From: Actinomycetota bacterium
Lineage (GTDB): Bacteria > Actinomycetota > Thermoleophilia > RBG-16-64-13
Assembly: GCA_018830645.1 (NCBI GenBank)
Contig: JAHJSA010000050.1
Location: 62,001-126,000 of the forward strand
Reading direction: 5' to 3'
DNA: 64,000 nt
In this document: positions 26,235 to 35,073 of the stretch, piece by piece
Position numbering within the stretch: the first letter of the stretch is position 1
Layout: each line of letters starts with the position of its first letter
Made by a program: the position numbers and the translations under genes
Notes under the pieces: model-generated
The model's database searches: none
Told to the model about the DNA's origin: nothing
The model's input: only the letters and a program-made list of their open reading frames with translations

Positions 26235-27056
26235 GTGGACATCGGCTCCGCTCACGTGAATACCGAACCGGTGCCTCTTCAGGCCCGCACGCCGAACGCC
26301 CCCGAGAAGGAGCTGCTCTGGCGCATCCATCGCGAGGCTGATGCGGTGGCGCGCGAGGAGTTGATCACGCGCTACCTGCCGCTCGTGCGAAGTCTCGCCC
26401 GGCGATTCTCTTCGCGGGGCCAGCCGGTGGAAGACCTCATCCAGGTGGGGTCCATAGGTTTGATCAAGGCGATCGATCGCTTCGACATCGAGCGAGGCGT
26501 GGAGCTTTCTACCTACGCGACTCCCACCATCCTCGGTGAGATCAAGCGCTACTTTCGCGACAAGGGCTGGGCGGTCAAAGTGCCGCGCGCCCTTCAGGAT
26601 CTGAACATCCGCCTCAACCGGATCATCGAGCAGCTCACGGTGGAACTCAATCGTTCTCCCACCATCGCCGAACTCGCTGAGGCGTGCGACGTGTCGGAGG
26701 AGGAGGTACTCGAAGCCCTCGAAAGCGGCAGGGCCTACAACTCCCTGTCTCTGTTCTCGAGTGGATCACCCGACGACGAGGATTCACTCGAGCTGCTCGA
26801 CTACCTCGGTCGCGAGGACGACGAGTACAAGTTGGTCGAGCAGCGCAGGTACCTGGCGCCCGCGATGGGACGGCTGGATGAACGAGAGCGCCTCATCCTC
26901 CACCTGCGGTTCTTCGAGGGGATGACCCAGACCCAGATCGCAACCCGTGTGGGCATCTCCCAGATGCACGTCTCCAGACTGATCCGCAAGTCGATCGAAG
27001 TCCTGCGACAACACATGGTCGATCAGGACGGTGTCCCACCCGACCCGTCCCGCTGA
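26235..27056 (+). CDS. sigF: SigB/SigF-type alternative sigma factor
   Basis: 273 residues, GTG start. Region 2 (LPLVRSLARRF, EDLIQVGSIGLIKAIDRFDIERGVELSTYATPTILGEIKRYFRDKGW), region 3 (VKVPRALQDLNIRLNRIIEQLTVELNRSPTIAELAEACDV) and region 4 (RLDERERLILHLRFFEGMTQTQIATRVGISQMHVSRLIRKSIEVL) are all complete. This is the group 3 general-stress/forespore type. Gene order after an RsbW-like protein supports control by partner switching, but no RsbV-like antagonist lies here. Its C-terminal tail overlaps the track's long alaS ORF. Confidence 0.92.
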   Translation: MDIGSAHVNTEPVPLQARTPNAPEKELLWRIHREADAVAREELITRYLPLVRSLARRFSSRGQPVEDLIQVGSIGLIKAIDRFDIERGVELSTYATPTILGEIKRYFRDKGWAVKVPRALQDLNIRLNRIIEQLTVELNRSPTIAELAEACDVSEEEVLEALESGRAYNSLSLFSSGSPDDEDSLELLDYLGREDDEYKLVEQRRYLAPAMGRLDERERLILHLRFFEGMTQTQIATRVGISQMHVSRLIRKSIEVLRQHMVDQDGVPPDPSR

Positions 27057-27108
27057 TGGAGAACGATCGTGCATCGTCCTCGAAAAGACGAGAACGTGGG
27101 AGATATGC

Positions 27109-29727
27109 GTGAAGACGAGTGAACTCCGGAGACTCTTCTTGGACTACTTCGCCAGGAACGGTCACCAGTTGGTTCCCAGCGCGTCGCTGGTGCCGTATCG
27201 AGATCCGTCCGTGCTACTCACGACCGCCGGCATGCAACAGTTCAAGCCATATTTCCTGGGCATGGCGGAGCCGCCTGCACCCCGTCTGACCAGCGTGCAG
27301 AAGTGCTTTCGCACCACGGACATCGATCGCGTGGGACTTACGGCCAGGCACTGCACCTTCTTCGAGATGCTGGGGAACTTCTCGGTTGGCGACTACTTCA
27401 AGGAAGACGCGATCCGCTTCGGCTACGAGCTCTCCACCACCGAGTTGGGCCTCTCGCCCGACCGCATATGGGTCTCGGTCTTCGAAGGTGACGATCGCGT
27501 GGAGGCGGACGAAGAGGCGATGGGGTATTGGGAGGCCGTGGGGATCCCACGTGCACGGATGGTCGCCCTCCCTCGTAGCGAGAACTTCTGGGGGCCGCCC
27601 GGCCCCACGGGCCCGTGCGGACCTTGCTCGGAGCTCTACTACGACCGAGGCGCCGCGGTCGGCTGCGGCGATGACGACTGCAGGCCCGGATGCGACTGTG
27701 AACGCTTCCTCGAGTACTGGAACCTGGTGTTCATGCAGTACAATCAGGATGAACAAGGGAAGCTCACACCGCTGCCGGCCAAGAACATCGACACCGGTAT
27801 GGGGCTGGAGCGCATCGCCGCCCTCATGCAGGATGTGGATTCGGTGTTCCTCACCGATTCCTTCCGCCCCCTCATCGAGTTGGGTGAAGAGATCTCGGGC
27901 GTGAAGTTCGGCACATCGGAACGCGCCGACGTGGTGTTGCGGGTGCTGGCGGACCACTCGAGGGCGATGACGTTCCTGATCGGTGACGGCGTCCTTCCCG
28001 GCAACGAAGGCCGTGGCTACGTTCTGAGGCGCGTGATCAGGCGCGCGGCTCGGTTCAGCAGAAGCCTCGACATGAGCCCGCCGTTCCTCGCGCGCTTCGC
28101 CGAGCGTACCATCGAGCTGCTTTCGGACGTGTACCCGGAATTGCACGAGCGGCAAGACACCATCCTTCGCATCGTCGATTCCGAAGAGGAACGTTTCAAT
28201 CGCACCTTGGACCAGGGGCTGGTGCTTCTCGACGAAGAGATCCGAAGGGCCGATGAGGAGGGGACCACCGTCTTCCCCGGGGCGGCCGCATTCGTCCTGC
28301 ACGACACTTACGGATTCCCGATCGAGGTGACCAGGGAGATCGTCGAAGAGCGCGGCATGGAACTCGATCGAGCGGGCTTCGAGAGCGCCATGAACACGCA
28401 GCGCGAGCGGGCACGGGCCACGAGTCGCGGCTCGGGCTCCGTGGAAGAAGCCATCGTCACCTTGGCCAGGACGGACGGACACCCCACCGAGTTCGTCGGC
28501 TACGCTCAAGACGAGGTGTTCACCGTGATCGAACGTCTACAGAAGCTCGAAGACGGCCAGGTGATCCTCAGTCTCCGGGAAAGCCCGTTCTACGCAGAAG
28601 GGGGCGGGCAGACAGCCGACATCGGTTGGATCGAGACTGATTCGGGGCGGGCGGAAGTCCGCGATGTCCAGCAGCACGGCTCGGTTCAGATCGTAGTCGC
28701 GCACGTCGTCGAAGGCGTTCTCCAGGCCGGAGTGCGGGCCAAAGCAGTCATCTCCTCCGTGCACCGGCACTCGGTTGCGGCGAACCACACGGGCACACAC
28801 CTCCTTCATTACGGTCTCCGCACCATGTTGGGAAAGGACGTGACCCAGGCGGGGTCCGCAGTACGCGCGGATAAGTTCCGATTCGACTTCGCGTATCACG
28901 AACCCCTCGGGGCGGGGCGACTGCGCGAATTGGAGGAGATCGTCAACCGCAAGATCGTTGAGAACCATCCGGTGCGGGCATTCACGACGAGTCTGGATCA
29001 CGCGAAAGACCTCGGCGCCGTCGCGCTCTTCGGTGAGAAGTACGGCGACTTCGTGCGGGTCGTCGAGGTCGATGACTTCAGTCGGGAACTGTGTGGCGGT
29101 ACGCACGTGCACGCGACGAGCGAGATCGGCATCTTCAAGATCGTCTCCGAGGGCAGCGTGGGAGCGAACGTACGGCGGATCGAAGCACTCACGGGCAGAA
29201 GAGCCGTCGAGTTCTACCGCGGGCGCGATACCTCGGTGTCGGAAGCGGCTCGACTCCTCTCCGTGCAGGAAGACGCCCTCGTGCCGGCCATACGCAAGCT
29301 GGAGACCCGAGTGGGGAGCCTTGAGCGTGAGAACAAGGAGTTGATGGCCGGCAACGCAGCGGATCTTGCGGCTGAGATCCTCGACACGTCCGTGACCGTG
29401 GGGGAGACCCGCGTGGCTGTCGCACACGTGCCGGCCCGGGACACCGACCACCTGCTCTCCCTCCTCGACCAAGTCCGTGACCGGCTTGCGCCGGCCTTAG
29501 TCGTTCTCGCAGCTGTTTCAGACGGGAAGGTCCTTGCCGTGGCTGGGGTCTCCGCCGGTGTGAAGGGGTTTCACGCTGGCGATCTGATCAAGGAGCTCGG
29601 TGCCGTAATCGGGGGCGGGGGCGGGGGCAGCCCCAGTCTAGGCCGGGGCGGGGGCGGCGATCCGACTCGACTCGACGCGGGCCTGGACGCCATCCGAGAC
29701 GCTCTGGTGGCCCGTCTGGGAGCCTGA
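27109..29727 (+). CDS. alaS: Alanyl-tRNA synthetase
   Basis: 872 residues from a GTG with GGGAG 6 bases upstream, giving the normal N-terminus KTSELRRLFLDYFARNGH; the track start at 27031 would lie inside sigF. Class II core (SLVPYRDPSVLLTTAGMQQFKPYF, RHCTFFEMLGNFSVGDYFK, DTGMGLERIAAL), editing domain with zinc-binding HTGTHLLHYGLR and CGGTHVHAT, and the C-Ala domain. The C-Ala end has a Gly-rich stretch encoded by repeated G5 tracts. Four extra Cys (CGDDDCRPGCDC) occur near residue 195. It leads into ruvX after 4 bases. Confidence 0.97.
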   Translation: MKTSELRRLFLDYFARNGHQLVPSASLVPYRDPSVLLTTAGMQQFKPYFLGMAEPPAPRLTSVQKCFRTTDIDRVGLTARHCTFFEMLGNFSVGDYFKEDAIRFGYELSTTELGLSPDRIWVSVFEGDDRVEADEEAMGYWEAVGIPRARMVALPRSENFWGPPGPTGPCGPCSELYYDRGAAVGCGDDDCRPGCDCERFLEYWNLVFMQYNQDEQGKLTPLPAKNIDTGMGLERIAALMQDVDSVFLTDSFRPLIELGEEISGVKFGTSERADVVLRVLADHSRAMTFLIGDGVLPGNEGRGYVLRRVIRRAARFSRSLDMSPPFLARFAERTIELLSDVYPELHERQDTILRIVDSEEERFNRTLDQGLVLLDEEIRRADEEGTTVFPGAAAFVLHDTYGFPIEVTREIVEERGMELDRAGFESAMNTQRERARATSRGSGSVEEAIVTLARTDGHPTEFVGYAQDEVFTVIERLQKLEDGQVILSLRESPFYAEGGGQTADIGWIETDSGRAEVRDVQQHGSVQIVVAHVVEGVLQAGVRAKAVISSVHRHSVAANHTGTHLLHYGLRTMLGKDVTQAGSAVRADKFRFDFAYHEPLGAGRLRELEEIVNRKIVENHPVRAFTTSLDHAKDLGAVALFGEKYGDFVRVVEVDDFSRELCGGTHVHATSEIGIFKIVSEGSVGANVRRIEALTGRRAVEFYRGRDTSVSEAARLLSVQEDALVPAIRKLETRVGSLERENKELMAGNAADLAAEILDTSVTVGETRVAVAHVPARDTDHLLSLLDQVRDRLAPALVVLAAVSDGKVLAVAGVSAGVKGFHAGDLIKELGAVIGGGGGGSPSLGRGGGGDPTRLDAGLDAIRDALVARLGA

Positions 29728-29731
29728 CCGA

Positions 29732-30142
29732 GTGCGTGCGCTGGGAGTGGATGTAGGAGCGGCCCGAACGGGACTCGCCCTCTCCGATCCCCTCGGGATC
29801 ACCTGTAGACCCCTCACGATCCTCCAGATCAGAGACCGGGGTGCGTTGGCCACGGCCGTAGCCGATGTTGCCGAGCAAGAGGACGCGGCGACGATCGTCG
29901 TCGGTCTGCCCCGACCACTCTCGGGAGGCGTGAACCAACAGATGCGGGTCGTTATCGCCTTCATCGACCGATTGCGGACTCTCACGCCTCGACCCGTGGT
30001 CTCGTGGGACGAGCGCTTCACCTCGAAGCTGGCCAAAGAACATCGCAGACCTGGAGAACCCGTCGATGATGTGGCGGCCTGCCACCTTCTTCAGAACTAC
30101 CTCGATCACTCAGCGCTTGGTCGCTCGGAGGCCGCGGAGTGA
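29732..30142 (+). CDS. ruvX: RuvX/YqgF RNase H-fold nuclease
   Basis: 136 residues, GTG start. RNase H-like motifs are LGVDVGAARTGLALSDPLG, ATIVVGLPRPLSGGVNQQ, VVSWDERFTSKLA and the final Asp in EPVDDVAACHLLQNYL. The family processes 16S rRNA 5' ends and has been linked to junction resolution. alaS-yqgF-mltG is a common Gram-positive order. Its TGA overlaps the next GTG. Confidence 0.93.
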   Translation: MRALGVDVGAARTGLALSDPLGITCRPLTILQIRDRGALATAVADVAEQEDAATIVVGLPRPLSGGVNQQMRVVIAFIDRLRTLTPRPVVSWDERFTSKLAKEHRRPGEPVDDVAACHLLQNYLDHSALGRSEAAE

Positions 30143-31197
30143 GCGTAGCTACCGGTGTCGCGCGTCGCCGTCATCGGCTCCTAGCGGCTGCCGCCTTTCT
30201 CCTCCTCGTGCTTGCCGGAGGGGCGGTGGTGGTCGCCTCCGATTTCCTCGAACGCTTCGGCGCACCGGCGGCCACTACCCTTCCTTCAGAGACCCGCACC
30301 ATCATCATCCCGACCGGATTGACAGCGTCCGATGTCGCCAAGGTCCTCGAGCGCGAAGGTGTCATCGCGTCGGCCACCGCGTTCCTTGTTGAGCTTCGGC
30401 TCAGAGGGGCGGCTGAGCGGATACAACCGGGCACCTACCAGTTCAAGACCGGCCAAGACAGCGGCTCGATCATCGGACTCCTCGAGACCGGGCCGTCCCC
30501 GGCCGACATACGACTCACCCTGCCCGAGGGATTGTCGATCGACCAGGCGGCAGCGCGCCTCGACGGCTTCGAAGCTATCTCGGCGGACGACTACAAGGAG
30601 TTCGCGGGTGATCCCGACACGTTCACGCTTCCCAAGGTTGGCGACACCACACCGAGCCCCGATGACCTTGAGGGACTGCTCTTTCCCAGCACGTATTTCG
30701 TCGAGCTCGGTATCGACGCGTCAGATCTGATCCAGCTCCAGCTGAACACCTTCGAGGGCAAGACGGCCGGGCTCGAGTGGGAACGGGCGGGCGAGCTTGG
30801 CGTCGATCCGTACGAGGTGGTGATCATCGCCTCGATGATCGAGAAGGAAGCTCGGGTGCCTGAAGAGCGCGCGCGGGTCGCGGCTGTCATCTACAATCGA
30901 CTTGCGCTGAACATGCCACTCGGCATCGACGCCACGACCCGGTTCGCCCTAAAGAAATGGACCGAACCACTCACCAAGAGCGACCTCGCGGTTGATTCAC
31001 CATACAACACCCGCCTCGTCACCGGCCTTCCACCCGGTCCCATCGCGAGCCCCGGCATCCAGGCTCTCGAAGCGGCTCTCTCCCCGGCGGATGTGGACTT
31101 CCTCTACTACGTGCTCATCGACGAGGAAGGACACCACTTCTTCACCGCCTCATACGACGAGTTCCTGCGGGCTAAGGCGCAGGCTCCCGGCCAGTGA
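30139..31197 (+). CDS. mltG: Endolytic transglycosylase MltG
   Basis: 352 residues, GTG start. A basic N-terminus and single membrane helix (LLAAAAFLLLVLAGGAVVVASDFL) precede a LysM-like region (IPTGLTASDVAKVLEREGVI) and the YceG catalytic domain. That domain contains EGLLFPSTYF, the catalytic Glu in VIIASMIEKEA, RVAAVIYNRLALNMPLGIDAT and SPYNTRLVTGLPPGPIASPG. It cleaves nascent glycan strands at the membrane face and helps set glycan length. The 120-base gap after it holds only a weak 5-bp inverted repeat (GTCGG/CCGAC). Confidence 0.94.
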   Translation: MSVATGVARRRHRLLAAAAFLLLVLAGGAVVVASDFLERFGAPAATTLPSETRTIIIPTGLTASDVAKVLEREGVIASATAFLVELRLRGAAERIQPGTYQFKTGQDSGSIIGLLETGPSPADIRLTLPEGLSIDQAAARLDGFEAISADDYKEFAGDPDTFTLPKVGDTTPSPDDLEGLLFPSTYFVELGIDASDLIQLQLNTFEGKTAGLEWERAGELGVDPYEVVIIASMIEKEARVPEERARVAAVIYNRLALNMPLGIDATTRFALKKWTEPLTKSDLAVDSPYNTRLVTGLPPGPIASPGIQALEAALSPADVDFLYYVLIDEEGHHFFTASYDEFLRAKAQAPGQ

Positions 31198-31317
31198 AGC
31201 CGCTGTGCCGCCATGGTGCGACCAAAGCAGGAGTGTGGGACGAGCGCCACGTCGGTACTCTAGAGCCGACCGTTCGCGAGGGCGACGGCAAGAACACGAG
31301 CCGCGGGGCGTGATCTG

Positions 31318-32163
31318 TTGGAAGTGAAGGCGAGCACAGGGGTAGTCTGCATTCTTGGTCATCCGGTACGCCATTCACGATCGCCGGCGATGCACAACGC
31401 CGCCTTCGCAGAAGTAGGCCTTGACCTGGTCTACGTAGCCTTTGATGTATGCGAAACAGACCTTCCTTCCGCCATCGACGGCCTCCGCAGCCTGGGGTTC
31501 GTAGGCGCCAATATCACGCTACCTCACAAGGAGAGTGTGGTCCCACTGCTCGACGAGACCGACGAACTCGCCACCACGATCGGCGCCGTGAACACCATAG
31601 TGGTTGATCGAGGGCGTCTGCGCGGCTACAACACAGACGCGCAGGGCTTCCTGCGCGCGCTGGAGCGGGGGTGGGGGAGAGGGCCGGACGGCGCGCGCTG
31701 CCTCGTGCTGGGGGCCGGCGGAGCGGCGCGCGCGATCGTCGCGGCGCTCGTGCACGCACAGGCGGCTGAGGTCGTGGTGCATAATCGCACCGCGGCGCGC
31801 GCCCGCAGACTCTGCGCCGACGCGGCCACATGGTCCAGCGTTCCGGTGCGCGCGATCGAGCCCGAGGAGCTCGGCCGTGTCGCCGCGCGCGCCGATTTGA
31901 TCGTAAACGCCACGTCCGTGGGCCTCGACCGTACGTTCAAGGCAATACCACTTCCTGTCGATATGGTGAAGGATAGCCACGTTGTGATGGACGTCGTGTA
32001 TTCTGATTCGATGACTCCGCTGTTGGAAGCCGCCCACGGGAGGGGTGCGACAGTGATCGAAGGCACAGAGATGCTGGTGCAACAAGCTTGCCTCGCCTAC
32101 GAACTGTGGACAGGGAGGATTGCTCCCGTGCATCTGTTCCGCAATAAGGCTTCCAGCGACTGA
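31318..32163 (+). CDS. aroE: Shikimate dehydrogenase
   Basis: 281 residues, TTG start. LGHPVRHSRSPAMHNAAF is the substrate loop; the catalytic Lys is in ANITLPHKESVVPLLDE, the Asp in YNTDAQGFLRAL, and the NADP-binding GAGGAARAIVAAL. It reduces 3-dehydroshikimate in the chorismate pathway. Other aro genes are on the opposite strand at 52-56 kb. Its stop overlaps the pilB ATG (TGATG), so it is co-transcribed with the pilus ATPases. Confidence 0.95.
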   Translation: MEVKASTGVVCILGHPVRHSRSPAMHNAAFAEVGLDLVYVAFDVCETDLPSAIDGLRSLGFVGANITLPHKESVVPLLDETDELATTIGAVNTIVVDRGRLRGYNTDAQGFLRALERGWGRGPDGARCLVLGAGGAARAIVAALVHAQAAEVVVHNRTAARARRLCADAATWSSVPVRAIEPEELGRVAARADLIVNATSVGLDRTFKAIPLPVDMVKDSHVVMDVVYSDSMTPLLEAAHGRGATVIEGTEMLVQQACLAYELWTGRIAPVHLFRNKASSD

Positions 32164-33884
32164 TGCAGCTGCCGAGCGAAGAGATACCCCTGCGCAAGCC
32201 GGGGAAGAAGCGCACCGGCGAGATTCTCGTAGAGATGGGGCTACTCACACCCCAGCAGCTCGAAGAGGCGCTCGAGGAACAGAAGACCTCGCATCTGCGC
32301 ATCGGCGAAGTACTTGTAGCGAAGGGGTGGATCAAGCACACCGAGCTGACCGAGGCCCTTGCCCGTCGTCTGGGTGTGCGGTATCTCGATCTCTCGACCA
32401 CCAAGGTCGAGCATGCCGCGGCGAACCTGATCACCGAGAAGGACGCCAGGCGCTACGCGGCGATCCCCGTGTCGTACCTCAACGACCACACCTTGCTGGT
32501 GGCCATGGTCGATCCGGCCAACATCTTCGCGATCGACGACCTGCGTATCCTCACCGGGTGCGACGTCGAGCCGGCTATCGCCACCGAGGAAGACATCTTC
32601 GGGCAGATCTCAAAGCTACGGAGTCTCGAGGACAAGGTCGGCGCGAACCTCGAGGAGCAAGTCGAATCGACCGAACTCAGCCCCAACGAAGTGCGCGACA
32701 TCAGGGAGCAGATCGACGAAGCTCCCATCGTCAAGTTGGTCAACAGCATCATGGCGCAGGCAGCTGAGGACGGCGCGTCCGACATCCACTTTGAGCCTCA
32801 GGCCAAAGAGATGGTCATCCGCTTCCGCAACGACGGGGTGCTTCACGAGGTCATGTCGGTGCCCCGGCGCATGCAATCCGGAGTGCTCTCGCGCATCAAG
32901 ATCATGGCCGACCTCGACATCGCCGAGCGCCGCGTGCCTCAGGACGGTCGTATCGGCCTCATGGTCGGAGGGAAGCCCATCGACATGCGGGTGGCCTCGC
33001 TGCCGACCGTGTACGGTGAGAAGATAGTGATGCGGCTTCTGGATAGGTCCAACGTCATGCTTCGTCTGCAGGACCTCGGTTTCTCGGAGAAGAGCCTTGC
33101 CCGATTCCGCAAGTCTTTCACGAAGCCGTATGGAGCGATGCTGGTAACGGGTCCGACGGGTTCGGGCAAGTCCACAACGCTGTATGCTACGTTGAACATA
33201 CTGAACACGCCGGAGAAGAACATCATCACTGTCGAGGACCCTGTGGAGTACCGATTGACCGGCATCAACCAGGTGCAGGCGAATCTGCGGGCGGGGCTGA
33301 CCTTCCCTGTCGCCCTCAAGTCGATCCTGCGCTGCGACCCGGACATCGTCATGATCGGCGAGATCCGGGACAAGGAGACCGCTCAGATAGCCGTGGAGTC
33401 CGCTCTGACCGGTCACCTGGTCCTTTCGACTCTGCACACCAACGACGCTCCGGGCGCCCTGTCCCGTCTCACCGAGATGGGCATCGAGCCGTTCCTCACA
33501 GCTTCCGCCGTCGATTGCGTTCTCGCTCAGCGCCTCGCACGCAAGTTGTGTGAAGGGTGCAAGGAACCCTACAAGCCCACGCAGGAGATGCTCCGTCGGA
33601 ACGACTTCCCCATGGAGGCCTGCGAAGACTGGGAGAACGTCACCCTCTACAAGCCGGTAGGATGTCCGCGCTGCAACGGAACCGGCTACAAGGGGCGCCT
33701 CGGCATCTACGAGGTCATGCTGGTCACCGAGGCCATCGAGAGACTCACTGTCGAAAGGAAGAGCGCGGACGAGATCAGTCGTGTCGCGCAGGCAGAGGGG
33801 ATGAAGAGCCTACGGGAGGACGGTATCGAGAAAGTGCTGCAGGGCCGTACAGCGATCGAGGAGATCGCCCGTGTCATTGTGTGA
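32163..33884 (+). CDS. pilB: Type IV pilus assembly ATPase PilB
   Basis: 573 residues. N-terminal MshEN domain (KRTGEILVEMGLLTPQQLEEAL, LGVRYLDLSTTKVE), a fold known in other proteins to bind c-di-GMP. Then the GspE/PilB motor: DGASDIHFEPQ, Walker A GPTGSGKSTTLYATL, Asp box, Walker B DIVMIGEIRDKETAQIA, His box STLHTNDAPGALSR. The zinc tetracysteine (CEGC, CPRC) typical of PilB is present. It powers pilin polymerisation. No pilin gene lies in the window. Confidence 0.95.
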   Translation: MQLPSEEIPLRKPGKKRTGEILVEMGLLTPQQLEEALEEQKTSHLRIGEVLVAKGWIKHTELTEALARRLGVRYLDLSTTKVEHAAANLITEKDARRYAAIPVSYLNDHTLLVAMVDPANIFAIDDLRILTGCDVEPAIATEEDIFGQISKLRSLEDKVGANLEEQVESTELSPNEVRDIREQIDEAPIVKLVNSIMAQAAEDGASDIHFEPQAKEMVIRFRNDGVLHEVMSVPRRMQSGVLSRIKIMADLDIAERRVPQDGRIGLMVGGKPIDMRVASLPTVYGEKIVMRLLDRSNVMLRLQDLGFSEKSLARFRKSFTKPYGAMLVTGPTGSGKSTTLYATLNILNTPEKNIITVEDPVEYRLTGINQVQANLRAGLTFPVALKSILRCDPDIVMIGEIRDKETAQIAVESALTGHLVLSTLHTNDAPGALSRLTEMGIEPFLTASAVDCVLAQRLARKLCEGCKEPYKPTQEMLRRNDFPMEACEDWENVTLYKPVGCPRCNGTGYKGRLGIYEVMLVTEAIERLTVERKSADEISRVAQAEGMKSLREDGIEKVLQGRTAIEEIARVIV

Positions 33885-33955
33885 GCAGACGAGCCTCGGG
33901 GTCCCAGGGCAAGGCCTGCTCTTGATCTACCTGGCCCAGCGTCATGGAGGTGACC

Positions 33956-35020
33956 GTGGAACTCGTTGAGATCCTGAAGGAGGTGCTCGAGAGGGGAGCC
34001 TCCGACCTCCACATCTCAGTGGGGGTGCCACCGACTCTTAGGGTCAGCGGCAAGCTCGTGCATCTCGATGCCCCGAGGGTCACCACGAATGACGCGCGTT
34101 CCCTCATTTACAGCATCCTTACGCAGGATCAGCGCCAAAAACTCGAGAACGACTGGGAGCTTGACTTCTCGTACTCCGTGCCCGGCCGAGCCCGGTTCCG
34201 GGTCAACGCGTATTTCCAGCGCAACAGCCTCGGAGCCGCTTTCCGTCTCATCCCGGTGGACATCAAGTCCATCGACGAGCTGGGGTTGCCGCCGATTCTG
34301 CACGAACTAGCGCGCAAGCCACGCGGTTTCGTACTCGTCACTGGGCCCACGGGCTCGGGCAAGTCCACGACCCTGGCAGCCATGATTGACGCGATCAACA
34401 AGGAGCGTGACGATCACATCATGACCATCGAGGATCCGATCGAGTTCCTTCACCGCCACCAGAACTGCATCGTGAACCAACGAGAGGTGGGAACCGACAC
34501 GAAGTCCTTCGCCAAGGCCCTGAAGTCTGTGCTCCGGCAAGACCCCGACATCATCCTTGTGGGGGAGCTCCGCGATCTCGAGACGATCACGACCGCTCTG
34601 ACCGCCGCGGAGACGGGGCATCTGGTCTTCGCGACACTTCACACTCAAGACGCGCCTCAGACCATCGATCGCCTCATAGACGTGTTCCCGCCGCATCAGC
34701 AAGAACAGATACGTGTGCAGATCGCTGCGACCATCCAGGGCATCGTCACGCAGCAATTGCTTGAGCGGCGCGACGGCAAGGGCCGGATCGCCGCCTGCGA
34801 GGTCTTGATCCCGACGCCTGCGGTTCGGAACCTCATCAGGGAGGGGAAGACGCATCAGATCTACACCACCATGCAGACGGGCACCAAGCACGGCATGCAG
34901 ACCATGGACTCCACCTTGGCCGACCTTGTGAGGCGAGGCCTGATCACGAAGGAACTGGCTGATCGTCGATCGTCGAATCCGGAAGACCTCAAACGACTCC
35001 TCGTATCTGGGGCGGCGTGA
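33956..35020 (+). CDS. pilT: Type IV pilus retraction ATPase PilT
   Basis: 354 residues from the GTG; the upstream in-frame ATG at 33944 reads ATGGAGGTGACC and its GGAGG is a well-spaced ribosome site for the GTG, so GTG is preferred. GASDLHISVGVPPTLR, Walker A GPTGSGKSTTLAAMI, RQDPDIILVGELRDLETI, ATLHTQDAPQTIDRLID, and the PilT-specific AVRNLIREGKTHQI. Retraction of the fibre gives twitching or tight adhesion. It lies 71 bases after pilB. Confidence 0.95.
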   Translation: MELVEILKEVLERGASDLHISVGVPPTLRVSGKLVHLDAPRVTTNDARSLIYSILTQDQRQKLENDWELDFSYSVPGRARFRVNAYFQRNSLGAAFRLIPVDIKSIDELGLPPILHELARKPRGFVLVTGPTGSGKSTTLAAMIDAINKERDDHIMTIEDPIEFLHRHQNCIVNQREVGTDTKSFAKALKSVLRQDPDIILVGELRDLETITTALTAAETGHLVFATLHTQDAPQTIDRLIDVFPPHQQEQIRVQIAATIQGIVTQQLLERRDGKGRIAACEVLIPTPAVRNLIREGKTHQIYTTMQTGTKHGMQTMDSTLADLVRRGLITKELADRRSSNPEDLKRLLVSGAA

Positions 35021-35073
35021 CGCTCGGGCCACAGGGCGTTCGCGGGTAGCGCTGCAGGAAAGGAAGAGCCACC

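Noticed and set aside
27214-28509. 431-residue minus-strand ORF
   Set aside because: Antisense to alaS; no recognisable domains.
31251-31270. GTCGG...CCGAC inverted repeat upstream of aroE as a terminator or operator
   Set aside because: Only 5 bp with a 10-base loop and no T-run; too weak to call.
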